From NCBI RefSeq assembly GCF_000018545.1, contig NC_012587.1, forward strand, positions 434,001 through 498,000: a stretch of DNA of 64,000 nucleotides, written 5' to 3'. Below the pieces are notes generated by a model. It was not told the DNA's origin and searched no databases. It worked only from the letters and a program-made list of their open reading frames with translations. The translations under genes and the position numbers were made by a program. Source of the stretch: Sinorhizobium fredii NGR234. GTDB lineage: Bacteria; Pseudomonadota; Alphaproteobacteria; Rhizobiales; Rhizobiaceae. Every line of letters starts with the position of its first letter. The first letter of the stretch is position 1. Positions 28,834-38,930 of the stretch are shown piece after piece.

Positions 28834-31743
28834 ATGACAGAGACCGCTGAAAAGATCGACTATTCCTCGACGCTCTACCTGCCGCAGACGGAGTTCCCGA
28901 TGCGCGCCGGCCTGCCGCAGAAGGAGCCGGAAACCGTCGCCCGCTGGCAGAAGATGGAGCTCTACAAGAAGCTTCGCGCCTCCGCCGCCGGCCGCGAAAA
29001 GTTCGTGCTGCATGACGGACCGCCCTATGCCAACGGCAACATCCATATCGGCCATGCGCTGAACAAGATCCTCAAGGACGTCATCAACCGCTCGTTCCAG
29101 ATGCGCGGCTTCGACGCCAATTACGTCCCGGGCTGGGACTGCCACGGCCTGCCGATCGAATGGAAGATCGAGGAGAAATATCGCGAGAAGGGCCGCAACA
29201 AGGACGACGTTCCGGTCAACGAGTTCCGCCAGGAATGCCGCGACTTCGCCAGTGGCTGGATCGAGGTCCAGACCGAGGAGTTCAAGCGGCTTGGCATCGA
29301 GGGCGATTTCGATAAGCCTTACACGACGATGAACTTCCATGCGGAAGCCCGCATCGCCGGCGAACTGATGAAGATCGCCAAGGCCGGCCAGCTCTATCGC
29401 GGTTCCAAGCCCGTCATGTGGTCGGTCGTCGAGCGCACCGCGCTGGCCGAGGCCGAAATCGAATATGCCGATGTCGAGAGCGACATGATCTGGGTGAAGT
29501 TCCCTGTCGCCGAAGGTCCGGACGCGCTCGCCGGCGCCTTCGTCGTCATCTGGACCACGACGCCCTGGACGATCCCCGGCAACCGCGCGGTCGCCTATTC
29601 GTCGCGCTACGCCTATGGCCTCTACGAGGTCGCGACGGCCGAGAACGATTATGGCCCGCAGCCGGGCGAAAAGCTGATCTTCGCCAAGCGCCTCGCGGAC
29701 GAGTCGGCCGCCAAGGCAAAGGTCACCTTCAATTTTGTCCGCGATCTCGAGCCGGAGGAGTTGGGCACGGTCACTTGCGCCCATCCGCTTCACGGTCTCG
29801 GCGGTGGTTATGCCTTCCAGGTGCCGCTCCTCGACGGCGAGCATGTGACGGACGACGCCGGCACCGGCTTCGTCCACACCGCACCGAGCCACGGCCGCGA
29901 GGACTTCGAGGCCTGGATGGAGAACGTGCGCCTCCTCGAAGACCGCGGTATCTCGTCGGCGATCCCGTTCCCGGTCGACGACGCCGGCTATTACACGGCC
30001 GACGCGCCGGGCTTCGGTCCCGAGGCCGAAGGCGGCGCCGGACGGGTCATCGACGACAAGGGCAAGAAGGGCGACGCCAACGACCGCGTCATCAAGGCGC
30101 TGATCGCCCGCCATGCGCTTTTTGCCCGCGGCCGGATGAAGCATTCCTATCCGCATTCCTGGCGCTCGAAGAAGCCGGTCATCTTCCGCAACACGCCGCA
30201 ATGGTTCGTCTACATGGACAAGGACTTCGGCGACGGCACGACGCTGCGCTCGCGGGCCCTCAACGCCATCGACGACACCCGCTTCGTCCCCGGCGCCGGC
30301 CAGAACCGCCTGCGTGCCATGATCGAGCAGCGCCCCGACTGGGTGCTGTCGCGCCAGCGCGCCTGGGGCGTGCCGATCGCGATCTTTGCCGACGATGACG
30401 GCCAGATCCTCGTCGACGAAAAGGTCAACGCCCGCATCCTCGAGGCCTTCGAGGAGGAAGGCGCCGACGCCTGGTTTGCCGAGGGGGCGAAGGAGCGCTT
30501 CCTTGGAAACGACCACGACCATGCCCGCTGGCACCAGGTCATGGACATCCTCGACGTGTGGTTCGATTCCGGCTCGACCCACACCTTCACGCTCGAGGAC
30601 CGTCCGGATCTGAAATGGCCGGCCGATGTCTATCTCGAAGGCTCCGACCAGCACCGCGGCTGGTTCCATTCCTCGTTGCTGGAAAGCTGCGCGACCCGTG
30701 GCCGTGCGCCCTACGACGCCGTCGTCACCCATGGTTTCACCATGGATGAGAAGGGCGAGAAGATGTCGAAGTCGAAGGGCAACACCGTCACGCCGCAGGA
30801 GGTGATGAAGGATGCCGGCGCCGACATCCTGCGCCTCTGGGTGATGACGACCGACTATTGGGAAGACCAGCGCCTCGGCAAGACGATCATCCAGACCAAT
30901 ATCGATGCCTACCGTAAGCTCAGGAACACCATCCGCTGGATGCTGGGCACCCTCGCCCACGACAAGGGCGAGACGATCGCGCTCGCCGACATGCCGGAGC
31001 TCGAGCAACTGATGCTGCACCGGCTGGCCGAACTCGACCGGCTGGTGCGCGAAGGCTACGATGCCTTCGACTTCAAGCGGATCGCCCGGGCGCTGATCGA
31101 TTTCTCGAATGTCGAACTGTCGGCCTTCTATTTCGACATCCGCAAGGACGCGCTCTACTGCGATGCGCCGTCGTCGCTTCGCCGCCGCGCTGCGCTCCAG
31201 GTCATCCGTACGCTGTTCGATTGCCTGGTCACCTGGCTCGCACCGATGCTGCCCTTCACCGCCGAGGAAGCCTGGCTTTCCCGCAATCCGGAGGCCGTCT
31301 CGGTGCATCTCGAGCAGTTCCCGGCCGTGCCGGCGGAGTGGCGCAACGAGGTGCTCGCCGAGAAGTGGCGGAAGATCCGCGAAGTGCGCAAGGTCGTCAC
31401 CGGAGCTCTCGAGATCGAGCGCAAGGACAAGCGGATCGGCTCCTCGCTCGAGGCCGCCCCGATTGTCCACGTCGCCGACCCGGACCTGAGAGCGGCGCTC
31501 GATGGCCAGGACTTCGCCGAGATCTGCATCACCTCGGCGATCGAGATCGACGGCGCCGAGGGGCCGGCCGGTGCCTTCACCTTGCCGGACGTGGCAAAGG
31601 TCGGCGTCGTGCCGAAGCTTGCCGAAGGCCGCAAATGCGCCCGCTCCTGGCGAATCACCACGGATATCGGCTCCGATCCGTTTTATCCGGACGTGTCGGC
31701 GCGCGACGCCGCCGCATTGCGGGAGCTCGGCTTCAAGCCTTGA
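28834..31743 (+). CDS. ileS: isoleucine--tRNA ligase
   Basis: A class I synthetase of about 969 residues that charges tRNA-Ile and edits mischarged valine. The HIGH signature is in [15 protein letters not shown] and KMSKS in [13 protein letters not shown]; the editing domain is seen in [14 protein letters not shown] and the C-terminal anticodon region follows. No cysteine-rich zinc finger is seen at the C terminus. [12 protein letters not shown] at 28834 is preferred; ATG 28822 has GGAAAAGACG upstream and is possible. The 280-base gap after ribF has no recognised element. It is followed by a lipoprotein gene. Confidence 0.95.
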   Translation: MTETAEKIDYSSTLYLPQTEFPMRAGLPQKEPETVARWQKMELYKKLRASAAGREKFVLHDGPPYANGNIHIGHALNKILKDVINRSFQMRGFDANYVPGWDCHGLPIEWKIEEKYREKGRNKDDVPVNEFRQECRDFASGWIEVQTEEFKRLGIEGDFDKPYTTMNFHAEARIAGELMKIAKAGQLYRGSKPVMWSVVERTALAEAEIEYADVESDMIWVKFPVAEGPDALAGAFVVIWTTTPWTIPGNRAVAYSSRYAYGLYEVATAENDYGPQPGEKLIFAKRLADESAAKAKVTFNFVRDLEPEELGTVTCAHPLHGLGGGYAFQVPLLDGEHVTDDAGTGFVHTAPSHGREDFEAWMENVRLLEDRGISSAIPFPVDDAGYYTADAPGFGPEAEGGAGRVIDDKGKKGDANDRVIKALIARHALFARGRMKHSYPHSWRSKKPVIFRNTPQWFVYMDKDFGDGTTLRSRALNAIDDTRFVPGAGQNRLRAMIEQRPDWVLSRQRAWGVPIAIFADDDGQILVDEKVNARILEAFEEEGADAWFAEGAKERFLGNDHDHARWHQVMDILDVWFDSGSTHTFTLEDRPDLKWPADVYLEGSDQHRGWFHSSLLESCATRGRAPYDAVVTHGFTMDEKGEKMSKSKGNTVTPQEVMKDAGADILRLWVMTTDYWEDQRLGKTIIQTNIDAYRKLRNTIRWMLGTLAHDKGETIALADMPELEQLMLHRLAELDRLVREGYDAFDFKRIARALIDFSNVELSAFYFDIRKDALYCDAPSSLRRRAALQVIRTLFDCLVTWLAPMLPFTAEEAWLSRNPEAVSVHLEQFPAVPAEWRNEVLAEKWRKIREVRKVVTGALEIERKDKRIGSSLEAAPIVHVADPDLRAALDGQDFAEICITSAIEIDGAEGPAGAFTLPDVAKVGVVPKLAEGRKCARSWRITTDIGSDPFYPDVSARDAAALRELGFKP

Positions 31744-31868
31744 TGGACGTTTTACCGGGTGAATTGCGCTTGCCGCGTTCATCCGGTACAAACTGCCCGA
31801 AATTTGGCGGATTTTTCCGCCATGGGGGCGCGTAATGGCCGCGGTGCGGCGGGGCTGGAAGGAATTTC

Positions 31869-32492
31869 ATGGAAATGACGCGAGAGTTGCGGGTGTTTGC
31901 GGGCATTGCTGCTGTCGTGGCAGGTAGCCTGGTGCTTTCCGGCTGCATCGGCGGCCCGACCTACGGTACGGACAAGTCGGCAGGCGAACAGTTGGTCGAC
32001 GACCTCGGCAGCGCCATCAGCCTGGCCCCGCCCAAGAAGGACCCGGTCAAATACCAGCCGCGTGCGGGCCTGGTGTTGCCGCCGCAGCAGGGAGAGCAAG
32101 CCGCGCTGATTCAGCCGCAGCAGTCTCTCGCCAACCGCGAAGCCAATCCCGCCTGGGTCGAGTCGCCCGAGGAAGTGCGCAATCGCCTGCGCGAAGAGGC
32201 TGACGCCAACAAGAACAATCCCAATTACGTATCGCCGCTTGCAAAGGCGAGCGCCAACGGTCGCCGTCTTTCCGCCAAGGAACAGCAGGCGGCCTATCGC
32301 GAAGCCCGCAAGATCGAGATGGGCGCCTATTCCGACAAGCGCCGGTTCCTGAGCGACCCGCCGCTCGAATATCGCCGCCTGCCGGAGGGCGCCGAAACAG
32401 ATCTCGGCGAGGCGGAAAAGGACAAGGAACGCCGGCGCAAGAAGGCGGCGCAGGTCGCCAACAGCGGCAGCAAGTGGTACTGGCCGTTCTAA
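31869..32492 (+). CDS. putative lipoprotein, conserved in Rhizobiaceae
   Basis: A 207-residue protein with a lipoprotein signal: a hydrophobic stretch ending in the lipobox LSGC (Cys at about residue 26). The mature part is hydrophilic, rich in Gln, Ala, Lys and Arg, with SPLAKASANGRRLSAKEQQAAYREARK, and ends in SGSKWYWPF. I recognise no functional family. It would be anchored to a membrane in the periplasm. The gene lies between ileS and a GNAT gene that starts 3 bases after its stop, so these two are probably cotranscribed. Confidence 0.8.
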   Translation: MEMTRELRVFAGIAAVVAGSLVLSGCIGGPTYGTDKSAGEQLVDDLGSAISLAPPKKDPVKYQPRAGLVLPPQQGEQAALIQPQQSLANREANPAWVESPEEVRNRLREEADANKNNPNYVSPLAKASANGRRLSAKEQQAAYREARKIEMGAYSDKRRFLSDPPLEYRRLPEGAETDLGEAEKDKERRRKKAAQVANSGSKWYWPF

Positions 32493-32495
32493 GCC

Positions 32496-32975
32496 ATGGC
32501 AATCGGCATTCGCGACGCGGTTCCGGACGATGCGGCGACGATCCTGCGTTTCATCACCGAGCTCGCCACCTATGAGAAAGCCGAGCATGAGGTCGAGGCG
32601 ACCGTCGAGCTTCTGACCGCGTCGCTCTTCGGGCCGGATCGGGTCAGCCGTGCGGTCATCTGCGAGGTCGACGGCGCGCCGGCCGGCTTCGCCATCTGGT
32701 TCTACAACTATTCGACCTGGCAGGCCCGCAAGGGCCTCTATCTCGAGGATCTGTACGTGACGCCCGAGCACCGCGGCTCCGGGGCAGGCAAGATGCTGCT
32801 CAAGCACCTGGCGCGCATTGCGATCGCCGAGGGTTGCGGCCGCTTCGAGTGGAGCGTTCTCGATTGGAACGAGCCGGCCATTCGCGTCTACGAGGCGATC
32901 GGGGCGGAACCGCTGTCGGAGTGGACACGCTATCGGCTGGTGGGGAAGGAACTCGAGGCGCTCGCCGCCAGTTGA
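32496..32975 (+). CDS. GNAT-family N-acetyltransferase
   Basis: A 159-residue protein with the acetyl-CoA-binding core: LEDLYVTPEHRGSGAGKMLLKHLARIAIAEGCGRFEWSVLDWNEPAIRVYEAIGAEP. This carries the R/Q-x-x-G-x-G/A loop (HRGSGAG) and the C-terminal beta-bulge region. The order and the N-terminal IRDAVPDDAATILRFITELATYEKAEHEV are like spermidine/diamine acetyltransferase-type proteins; the substrate is not known. The start lies three bases after the lipoprotein stop. Confidence 0.88.
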   Translation: MAIGIRDAVPDDAATILRFITELATYEKAEHEVEATVELLTASLFGPDRVSRAVICEVDGAPAGFAIWFYNYSTWQARKGLYLEDLYVTPEHRGSGAGKMLLKHLARIAIAEGCGRFEWSVLDWNEPAIRVYEAIGAEPLSEWTRYRLVGKELEALAAS

Positions 32976-32985
32976 TCTGTTTCCG

Positions 32986-33435
32986 TCAACGCCGGGCGGT
33001 AAAAAACGCGCGCAGAAGATCGGCGGCCTCGCGCTCGGCGAGGCCGGAATAGACATCCGGCACATGGTGGCAGGTCGGCGAGCCATAGAACCTGACGCCG
33101 TTTTCGACGGCGCCGCCTTTCGGATCCTCGGCGCCGTAGTAAAGGCGGCGTATGCGCGCAAAGGAGATCGCTGCCGCGCACATGGTGCAAGGTTCAAGCG
33201 TCACATAGAGATCGGCGCCCGAAAGACGCTCGTCGCCAACGGCGGCTGCCGCCTGGCGGATCGCTTCGATTTCGGCATGGGCGGTGATGTCCCTCAATTC
33301 GCGCGTGCGATTGCCGGCAGCGGCGACGACCTCGCCGTCGAGCACCACGACGGCGCCGATCGGCACCTCGCCCCGCGCAGCCGCCTTCCGCGCCTCGTCG
33401 AGTGCCGCATCCATGTAGCGCGTCGTTTCCGCCAT
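32986..33435 (-). CDS. tadA: tRNA-specific adenosine deaminase
   Basis: A 149-residue zinc enzyme that converts the wobble adenosine of tRNA-Arg to inosine. The catalytic motif HAEIEA supplies the His ligand and the proton-shuttling Glu; LEPCTMCAAAI supplies two Cys ligands; FYGSPTCHHVPDVYSG follows near the C terminus as in TadA. The ATG at 33435 is chosen because MAETTRYMDAALDEARKAAARGEVPIGAVVV is a normal TadA start; a much longer in-frame reading is antisense to rluB. It converges with the GNAT gene. Confidence 0.93.
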   Translation of the reverse strand: MAETTRYMDAALDEARKAAARGEVPIGAVVVLDGEVVAAAGNRTRELRDITAHAEIEAIRQAAAAVGDERLSGADLYVTLEPCTMCAAAISFARIRRLYYGAEDPKGGAVENGVRFYGSPTCHHVPDVYSGLAEREAADLLRAFFTARR

Positions 33436-33507
33436 CACGTGCTCATAATTTCTCTTAACCCACGGCCCTCGACCTGATAGGACAGCCGCAAAAGGCAGGC
33501 AACAGAA

Positions 33508-35331
33508 ATGACATTCAAAGACAAGTCCACCGGGCCCGGCAAGGGTAAAGGTCGGAAGGGCAATTACTCTTCCGGCGAGAAGAAGGCCAACGCGGCGCGA
33601 CCCGGCAACGCGGCGCCGAAAGCTGATGCCGGCCTCGACGAGCCGCAGCGCATCTCGAAGATCCTGTCGCGCGCCGGCGTCGCCTCGCGCCGCGACATCG
33701 AGCGGATGATCATGGAAGGGCGCGTCAAGCTCAACGGCGTCGTGCTTGAGACGCCAGTTGTCAATGCAACGCTTGCCGACCAAATCGAGGTCGACGGCCA
33801 TCCGATCCGCGGCATCGAGCGGACGCGCCTCTGGCTCTATTACAAACCGGCCGGTCTGGTGACGACCAATTCCGATCCGGAGGGCCGCCCGACGGTCTTC
33901 GACAACCTGCCGGACGAACTGCCGCGCGTGCTGTCGGTCGGCCGCCTTGACATCAATACCGAGGGCCTGCTGCTCCTGACCAACGACGGGGGACTTGCCC
34001 GCGCCCTCGAATTGCCGTCGACCGGTTGGTTGCGACGCTATCGCGTCCGCGCGCATGGCGAAATCGACCAGGAAGCGCTCGACCGGCTGAAGGAGGGGAT
34101 CGCCGTCGACGGCGTCCTCTATGGTGCGATCGAGGCGACGCTCGACCGGGTTCAGGGATCGAACGTCTGGATCACCATGGGGCTCCGCGAAGGCAAGAAC
34201 CGCGAGATCAAGAACGTGCTCGGGGCGCTCGGCCTCGACGTGAACCGGCTGATCCGCATTTCCTATGGCCCGTTCCAACTGGGCGAGTTGCCGGAGGGCC
34301 ATGTCCAGGAGATCCGGGGCCGCACGCTCCGGGACCAGCTCGGCCCGCGTTTGATCGCCGAATCGAAGGCGAATTTCGACGCGCCGCTCTACAACGACCA
34401 GCCGGCCGCGCCGGAAAGGGAAGCCCACAACGAGGTCGCTCCCGAGTGGGGGAAGGAACGAAGCGCCCGGCGTGAAAAGCCCGAGGACAAGCGCGAACGG
34501 GCACTTGCGCGCCTTGATACGCAGCGCGATGACAGCCGTTCCCGCGACCGGCGGGAACGTCCCCGCGAGAAGTTCGAGGATCGCCCCGCCCGGCCTCCGG
34601 CGAAGCGCAGCCGAACGGCGAATGTCTGGATGGCGCCTGGGGCGCGTCCGGTCGCTGAAAAGAAGCCGAAGGGGGCTGAGGAAGACACCTCGCCGAAACC
34701 CGCGCGTCGCGAGCGTCCGGAAGGTGCGCCGAAGACGAAGCGTTACGGCCGCACCAAGGATGGCGCCGCGACAAAGACATCGGCAAAGTTCGATCCCGAC
34801 CGCAAGGCACGCCCTGCCAAGGCAGATGCTCGGCCGGACCGCGCCCCGCGGCCACCGGTCAAACGTGCCGACGAGGATGGCGATTGGATCAGCGCCAGCG
34901 AACCGGTTCGCCGTAAGGATGAGGCTCGCGACGGTGGTTTCGAACGCCGCCGGCCTTTCGATTCCGGCGAACGGAAATCGCGCGACCACGGCGATCGCCC
35001 GCCGCGTCGCGAAGGCAGCGAGCGCCCGCGTGGCGAACGTCCGGCGCGGGCCGCAGGCGACAGCCGCGCATTTTCCGAAAAGCCACGGACAAGCCGCAGC
35101 AAAGATGATCGCCCTCAGGGCCGCGAAGGCGGAGATCGTCCGTTCGGTGATCGGCCGCGTGGCAAGGCGCCCGGTGGCAAGCCGGCAGGGGGAAAGTCCT
35201 TCGGCCAGCGCTCCGGCGGTCCTCGTGGTGGCGGTAAGCCCGGCGGGGGCAAGCCCGGTGGCGGCAGGCCCGGAGGAGGTAAGCCCGGCGGTCGCACGGG
35301 CGGCGGCAAGCCGCGCGGCAAGGGGAAGTAA
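33508..35331 (+). CDS. rluB: 23S rRNA pseudouridine synthase (RluB/RsuA family) with long basic tail
   Basis: The first 300 or so residues are an S4 RNA-binding domain ([30 protein letters not shown]) and an RsuA/RluB catalytic domain; the catalytic Asp is in [17 protein letters not shown] and the typical close [23 protein letters not shown] follows. The remaining 300 residues are low-complexity, rich in Arg, Asp, Glu, Lys and Pro, ending with Gly-Lys-Pro repeats (35230-35320). That tail is probably disordered and RNA-binding. At 607 residues it is twice the length of E. coli RluB. rsmD starts seven bases later. Confidence 0.9.
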   Translation: MTFKDKSTGPGKGKGRKGNYSSGEKKANAARPGNAAPKADAGLDEPQRISKILSRAGVASRRDIERMIMEGRVKLNGVVLETPVVNATLADQIEVDGHPIRGIERTRLWLYYKPAGLVTTNSDPEGRPTVFDNLPDELPRVLSVGRLDINTEGLLLLTNDGGLARALELPSTGWLRRYRVRAHGEIDQEALDRLKEGIAVDGVLYGAIEATLDRVQGSNVWITMGLREGKNREIKNVLGALGLDVNRLIRISYGPFQLGELPEGHVQEIRGRTLRDQLGPRLIAESKANFDAPLYNDQPAAPEREAHNEVAPEWGKERSARREKPEDKRERALARLDTQRDDSRSRDRRERPREKFEDRPARPPAKRSRTANVWMAPGARPVAEKKPKGAEEDTSPKPARRERPEGAPKTKRYGRTKDGAATKTSAKFDPDRKARPAKADARPDRAPRPPVKRADEDGDWISASEPVRRKDEARDGGFERRRPFDSGERKSRDHGDRPPRREGSERPRGERPARAAGDSRAFSEKPRTSRSKDDRPQGREGGDRPFGDRPRGKAPGGKPAGGKSFGQRSGGPRGGGKPGGGKPGGGRPGGGKPGGRTGGGKPRGKGK

Positions 35332-35337
35332 TCGGCC

Positions 35338-35895
35338 GTGCGCATCGTCGGCGGAGAGTTTCGGGGCCGCGCGCTCGCCACACCCAAGTCCAACGATATT
35401 CGGCCGACCACCGACCGGACGCGCGAGAGCCTGTTCAACATCCTGAGCCATGGCTACCCCGGCGTTCTGGACGGTGGCCGCGTGCTCGACCTCTTCGCCG
35501 GTACCGGTGCCGTGGGGCTCGAGGCTCTGTCACGCGGCTGCCGGCAGGCGCTTTTCGTCGAGCAGGGCGTCGAAGGCCGCGGGCTCATCAGGGTCAATAT
35601 CGAAGCGCTCGGCCTGCAGGGCCGCGCCAAGATCTTTCGCCGCGACGCGGTGGATCTCGGGCCCGTCGGCACCATGGAACCATTTCATCTGGTTTTCGCA
35701 GATCCCCCCTATGGCAAGGGGCTCGGCGAACGGGCGCTCGCGTCGGCGGCTGCAGGCGGATGGCTCGTGCCCGGGGCCCTGGTGGTGCTGGAGGAGCAGG
35801 CCGATGTGCGGCCGCAACTGTCCGCAGCCTTTGAGCCGCTCGACGATCGCGCCTTCGGCGACACGCGAATGCATTTCTACCGATTTCTTGGCTAA
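35338..35895 (+). CDS. rsmD: 16S rRNA (guanine(966)-N(2))-methyltransferase RsmD
   Basis: A 185-residue SAM-dependent enzyme of the small ribosomal subunit. RIVGGEFRGRALATP and RPTTDRTRESLFNIL are the family start, VLDLFAGTGAVGLEALSRG is the SAM loop and FHLVFADPPYGKG holds the catalytic DPPY motif of N-methyltransferases. The start is GTG (35338), six bases after the rluB stop, so it probably shares its transcript. Normal length. Confidence 0.93.
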   Translation: MRIVGGEFRGRALATPKSNDIRPTTDRTRESLFNILSHGYPGVLDGGRVLDLFAGTGAVGLEALSRGCRQALFVEQGVEGRGLIRVNIEALGLQGRAKIFRRDAVDLGPVGTMEPFHLVFADPPYGKGLGERALASAAAGGWLVPGALVVLEEQADVRPQLSAAFEPLDDRAFGDTRMHFYRFLG

Positions 35896-35979
35896 AGTTG
35901 CAGTCGAGCGTGGGTGGAAATCATTCCGCTCTGACTGAGGCACCGGCCGCAACGGGCGCGGACGGAACGGAGAACATCG

Positions 35980-36864
35980 ATGGAGCAGCACGTAGCTGAT
36001 CGGCGGGATCGGTCGGACACCAAGGGTGAGCCGATGATCGCCGTTGCGTTTGGTGGCGGCGGTGCGCGCGGCCTTGCCCACATCCATGTCATCGAGGCGT
36101 TGGACGAGATGGGCATCCGGCCCTCGGCAATTGCCGGCTCGTCGATCGGCGCCATCATGGGCGCAGGCATGGCCGCCGGCATGACCGGCCGGGAGATCCG
36201 AGACTACACGCTTGCCACCGTCGGCAATCGCGGCGAGGTGCTCAACCGCCTGTGGCAGCTCCGTCCGAATAGTCTGTCGGAGGCCGTCTCGAGCGGCTTC
36301 CGCTTCGGGCAGTTCAACATCGAACGGGTGCTGAAAGCTTTTCTCCCGGGGGCGATCCCAGCGCGCTTTTCAGACCTGCTGATACCGTTGAAGGTAACGG
36401 CGACCGATTATTACGGGCAAAGCGAGCGTATCTGCGAAAGCGGCGACCTGCACAAGGCGATCGCCGCGTCCTGCGCGCTCCCGGCGATCTTCATGCCGGT
36501 GAAGATCGAAGGCCGCGTGATGATCGATGGCGGCATGTACAATCCGATTCCGTTCGACCACCTGCGCGAGCTCGCCGACATCGTTATCGCCGTCGACGTC
36601 GTCGGAGGTCCGGATGGCGACGGCAAGACGATACCGAGCCGCATCGACAGCCTGTTCGGTGCGAGCCAGCTGATGATGCAGTCGATCATCGCCATGAAGA
36701 TGAAGGCCGGCGCCCCGGATATCCTGCTCCGCCCGGAAGTTGGCCGCTTCCGCGCCTTGGATTTCCTGCGCGCCCGGGACGTGCTCGCCGCCACAGCCTC
36801 GACGAAGGAGCAACTGAAGCGGGCACTTTCGGAGCGGATCGACCAATGGCAGGCGGGGCGTTGA
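35980..36864 (+). CDS. patatin-like phospholipase
   Basis: A 294-residue protein with the patatin dyad: the oxyanion loop GGGGARGLAHIHV, the nucleophile elbow GSSIGA and the Asp in DGGMYNPIP. Family members act as lipid acyl hydrolases. No signal peptide is visible, so it is cytoplasmic or peripheral. Similar proteins in bacteria are often called RssA-like. The ATG is preceded by ACGGAG. It is followed by a short weak hairpin (GCGTCT/AGACGC at 36887-36902) and a convergent antiporter gene. Confidence 0.88.
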   Translation: MEQHVADRRDRSDTKGEPMIAVAFGGGGARGLAHIHVIEALDEMGIRPSAIAGSSIGAIMGAGMAAGMTGREIRDYTLATVGNRGEVLNRLWQLRPNSLSEAVSSGFRFGQFNIERVLKAFLPGAIPARFSDLLIPLKVTATDYYGQSERICESGDLHKAIAASCALPAIFMPVKIEGRVMIDGGMYNPIPFDHLRELADIVIAVDVVGGPDGDGKTIPSRIDSLFGASQLMMQSIIAMKMKAGAPDILLRPEVGRFRALDFLRARDVLAATASTKEQLKRALSERIDQWQAGR

Positions 36865-36921
36865 TCCGGTCCGACTCCCGTGCGGTGCGTCTTTTCAGAC
36901 GCCACGGTAGGGCGCTCTGTT

Positions 36922-38778
36922 TCAGTCGGCACTGGCCAGCGTGTCGGCGCGACCATCGTTTGCGGCAGGAAGCTGAGTTAGGATCCGCTCTTCGGTTTCC
37001 ACCGTGTGGTTGACGTCCCGTTTCGGCTTGACCAGCGGTTCCGGCCGCACCGGCTCTGAATGGAGCATGTGGCGCCCGGCCGTGATGCCTTCGGCCTCCT
37101 GCAGCACCAGCCGCGCCTCGTCGCGGCGGCGGATGTCGTCCATGATGGCGAGAGCTTCCTCGCCGCCGACGCCGAGCGCTTCGATCGTCTTGCGGCCGAA
37201 CAGCAGGCCGGACTCGAAGGTCTCGCGCAACTCGTACTCGACACCCATGGCACGCAGTTCCAGCGTATGCAGGCGATCATAGGAACGGGCGAAGATGCGG
37301 GCGTTCGGATATTCCGCCTGGACGAGGCTGATGATCCTGTCGGTGATTTCCTTCTTCTGCGTGCAGACCGCGACGATCTTCGCCTTTTCGATGCCGGCCG
37401 CCCGCAAGACGTCGAGCCGCGTGCCATCGCCGAAATAGATGCGGAACCCGAAGGTCGCGGCCTGGCGAACGCGAGCCGCGGAATGATCAATGATCGTCAC
37501 GTCGCGGCCGCCGGCCAAGAGAATCTGCGCGGCGATCTGGGCGAAGCGCGAAAAGCCGATCATCAGCACGTCGGCGCCGGCGCCTTCGAAGTCCTCCTCG
37601 ATCTCGTCTTCCAACTCCTCGTGCTCGCGCAGCAGCCGTTTCGACAGCAGCGCCGCAACCGGCGTCAATGCCATGGAAAGCGTGACGATTGCGACGAGCA
37701 GGGAGCCGACGCCTTGCGTGAAGACGCCTGCAATGGCTGCGGCCGTGAAGAGCACGAAGCCGAATTCGCCACCCTGCGGCAGAAGCAGGCTGATGCGCAC
37801 GGCATCATTGTGGTGAGAACCCGTGGCGCGGCAGATCCCATAGAGAACGAGGCTCTTCACCGCCATGAGCACTGGCACGGCGACGAGGATCAGCAGATAG
37901 TTCTCGGCGATGACGTGGAGTTCGAGCGACAATCCGACTGCCATGAAGAACAGTGCCTGGAGGATACCGCGAAACGGCTCGATATCGGCTTCGAGCTCGT
38001 GGCGATAGGAGGATTCCGCGAGCAACACGCCCGCCAGAAAGGCGCCCATCGCCATCGAGAGGCCAGCCAGCTGCATCATCGTCGCCGCGCCCATGACGAC
38101 GAGCAGCGCTGCGGCGATCATGACATCGCGGGCACCGGTGCGGGCGATCACCTGGAAAAGTGGGTTGAGCAGGTAGCGGCCCGCCGCGTAAAGCGCCGCG
38201 ATGGCGGCGATCGCAATCGCGAAGTCTTCGAAGGCCGTGGTCGTGGCCTCCGGAGCGCGCGTCGCCATCAGCGGGATCAAAGCGAGCAGCGGGACGATCG
38301 CCAGGTCCTGGAGCAGGAGGATGGAAAAGGCGCGCTGGCCGTAGCGCGTGTTGGTATCGTTGTTTTCGTCGAGGATCTGCATGGCGAAAGCTGTCGACGA
38401 AAGCGCCAGGCCAAAGCCGGCAATCACACTGCCCCTCCATTCGAGCAGGCTGAAGAACTCGATGAGGAAGGAGAGAACGAGGCCTGTCACCAACACCTGC
38501 GCCGTGCCCAGGCCGAAAATGTCGCGGCGCATCTGCCACAGTCGCGATGGCTTCAGCTCGAGGCCGATGATGAACAGCAGGAAGACGACGCCGAGCTCCG
38601 ATACGTGAAGGATCTCTTCGCCCTCGGTAATCGACTGGGCAACCGGACCGATCACGATGCCGGCGGCGAGATACCCGAGAATCGTACCGAGCCCGAGGCG
38701 CTTGAAGAGCGGCGCTGCAACGACGGCGCCGCCGAGCAGCATCAGCGCCTGGGTATAGAGGATCGGGGTCGTCTGCAT
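36922..38778 (-). CDS. KefB/KefC-type monovalent cation:proton antiporter (CPA2)
   Basis: A 618-residue inner-membrane protein. About residues 1-385 form the CPA2 exchanger with a dozen hydrophobic segments (for example LGTILGYLAAGIVIGP, VVFLLFIIGLELKPSRLW, LSSTAFAMQIL). A cytoplasmic RCK/TrkA-N nucleotide-binding domain follows (DVLMIGFSRFAQIAAQILLAGGRDVTIID, FGDGTRLDVLRAAG). Glutathione-gated K+/H+ exchange is known for KefB/KefC; the gating ligand here is not shown. The C-terminal 90 residues are hydrophilic. No ancillary kefF/G-type quinone reductase is nearby. Confidence 0.9.
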   Translation of the reverse strand: MQTTPILYTQALMLLGGAVVAAPLFKRLGLGTILGYLAAGIVIGPVAQSITEGEEILHVSELGVVFLLFIIGLELKPSRLWQMRRDIFGLGTAQVLVTGLVLSFLIEFFSLLEWRGSVIAGFGLALSSTAFAMQILDENNDTNTRYGQRAFSILLLQDLAIVPLLALIPLMATRAPEATTTAFEDFAIAIAAIAALYAAGRYLLNPLFQVIARTGARDVMIAAALLVVMGAATMMQLAGLSMAMGAFLAGVLLAESSYRHELEADIEPFRGILQALFFMAVGLSLELHVIAENYLLILVAVPVLMAVKSLVLYGICRATGSHHNDAVRISLLLPQGGEFGFVLFTAAAIAGVFTQGVGSLLVAIVTLSMALTPVAALLSKRLLREHEELEDEIEEDFEGAGADVLMIGFSRFAQIAAQILLAGGRDVTIIDHSAARVRQAATFGFRIYFGDGTRLDVLRAAGIEKAKIVAVCTQKKEITDRIISLVQAEYPNARIFARSYDRLHTLELRAMGVEYELRETFESGLLFGRKTIEALGVGGEEALAIMDDIRRRDEARLVLQEAEGITAGRHMLHSEPVRPEPLVKPKRDVNHTVETEERILTQLPAANDGRADTLASAD

Positions 38779-38930
38779 TGCTCGCGTCTTTCAATCATGG
38801 AGGCTCTCGACGCCCCCTTGGCGGGGGAAGCGAGGCGGTCTGTCATACTATGCGGAGAGGGGAATCATCATGATGCCCTTGATGCATGCTCCAGTGCACA
38901 ATAAATGGGGCAGGAATGAAAGGCTTAATC

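Noticed and set aside
28750..31791. Minus-strand open frame of about 1000 codons opposite ileS
   Set aside because: Long antisense frames are expected opposite GC-rich genes. ileS on the plus strand has all its signatures, and this one has none.
35115..35441. Proline-rich minus-strand frame with LPPPG repeats
   Set aside because: It is the reverse reading of the Gly-Lys-Pro tail of the pseudouridine synthase.
32986..35451. Minus-strand open frame of 821 codons that includes tadA
   Set aside because: Only its last 149 codons are tadA. The rest is antisense to rluB and rsmD and is open because of GC-rich codon bias.
36887..36902. Small hairpin GCGTCT-TTTC-AGACGC after the patatin gene
   Set aside because: It is placed like a terminator, but the stem is only six bases and no T run follows; mentioned but not listed as a terminator.
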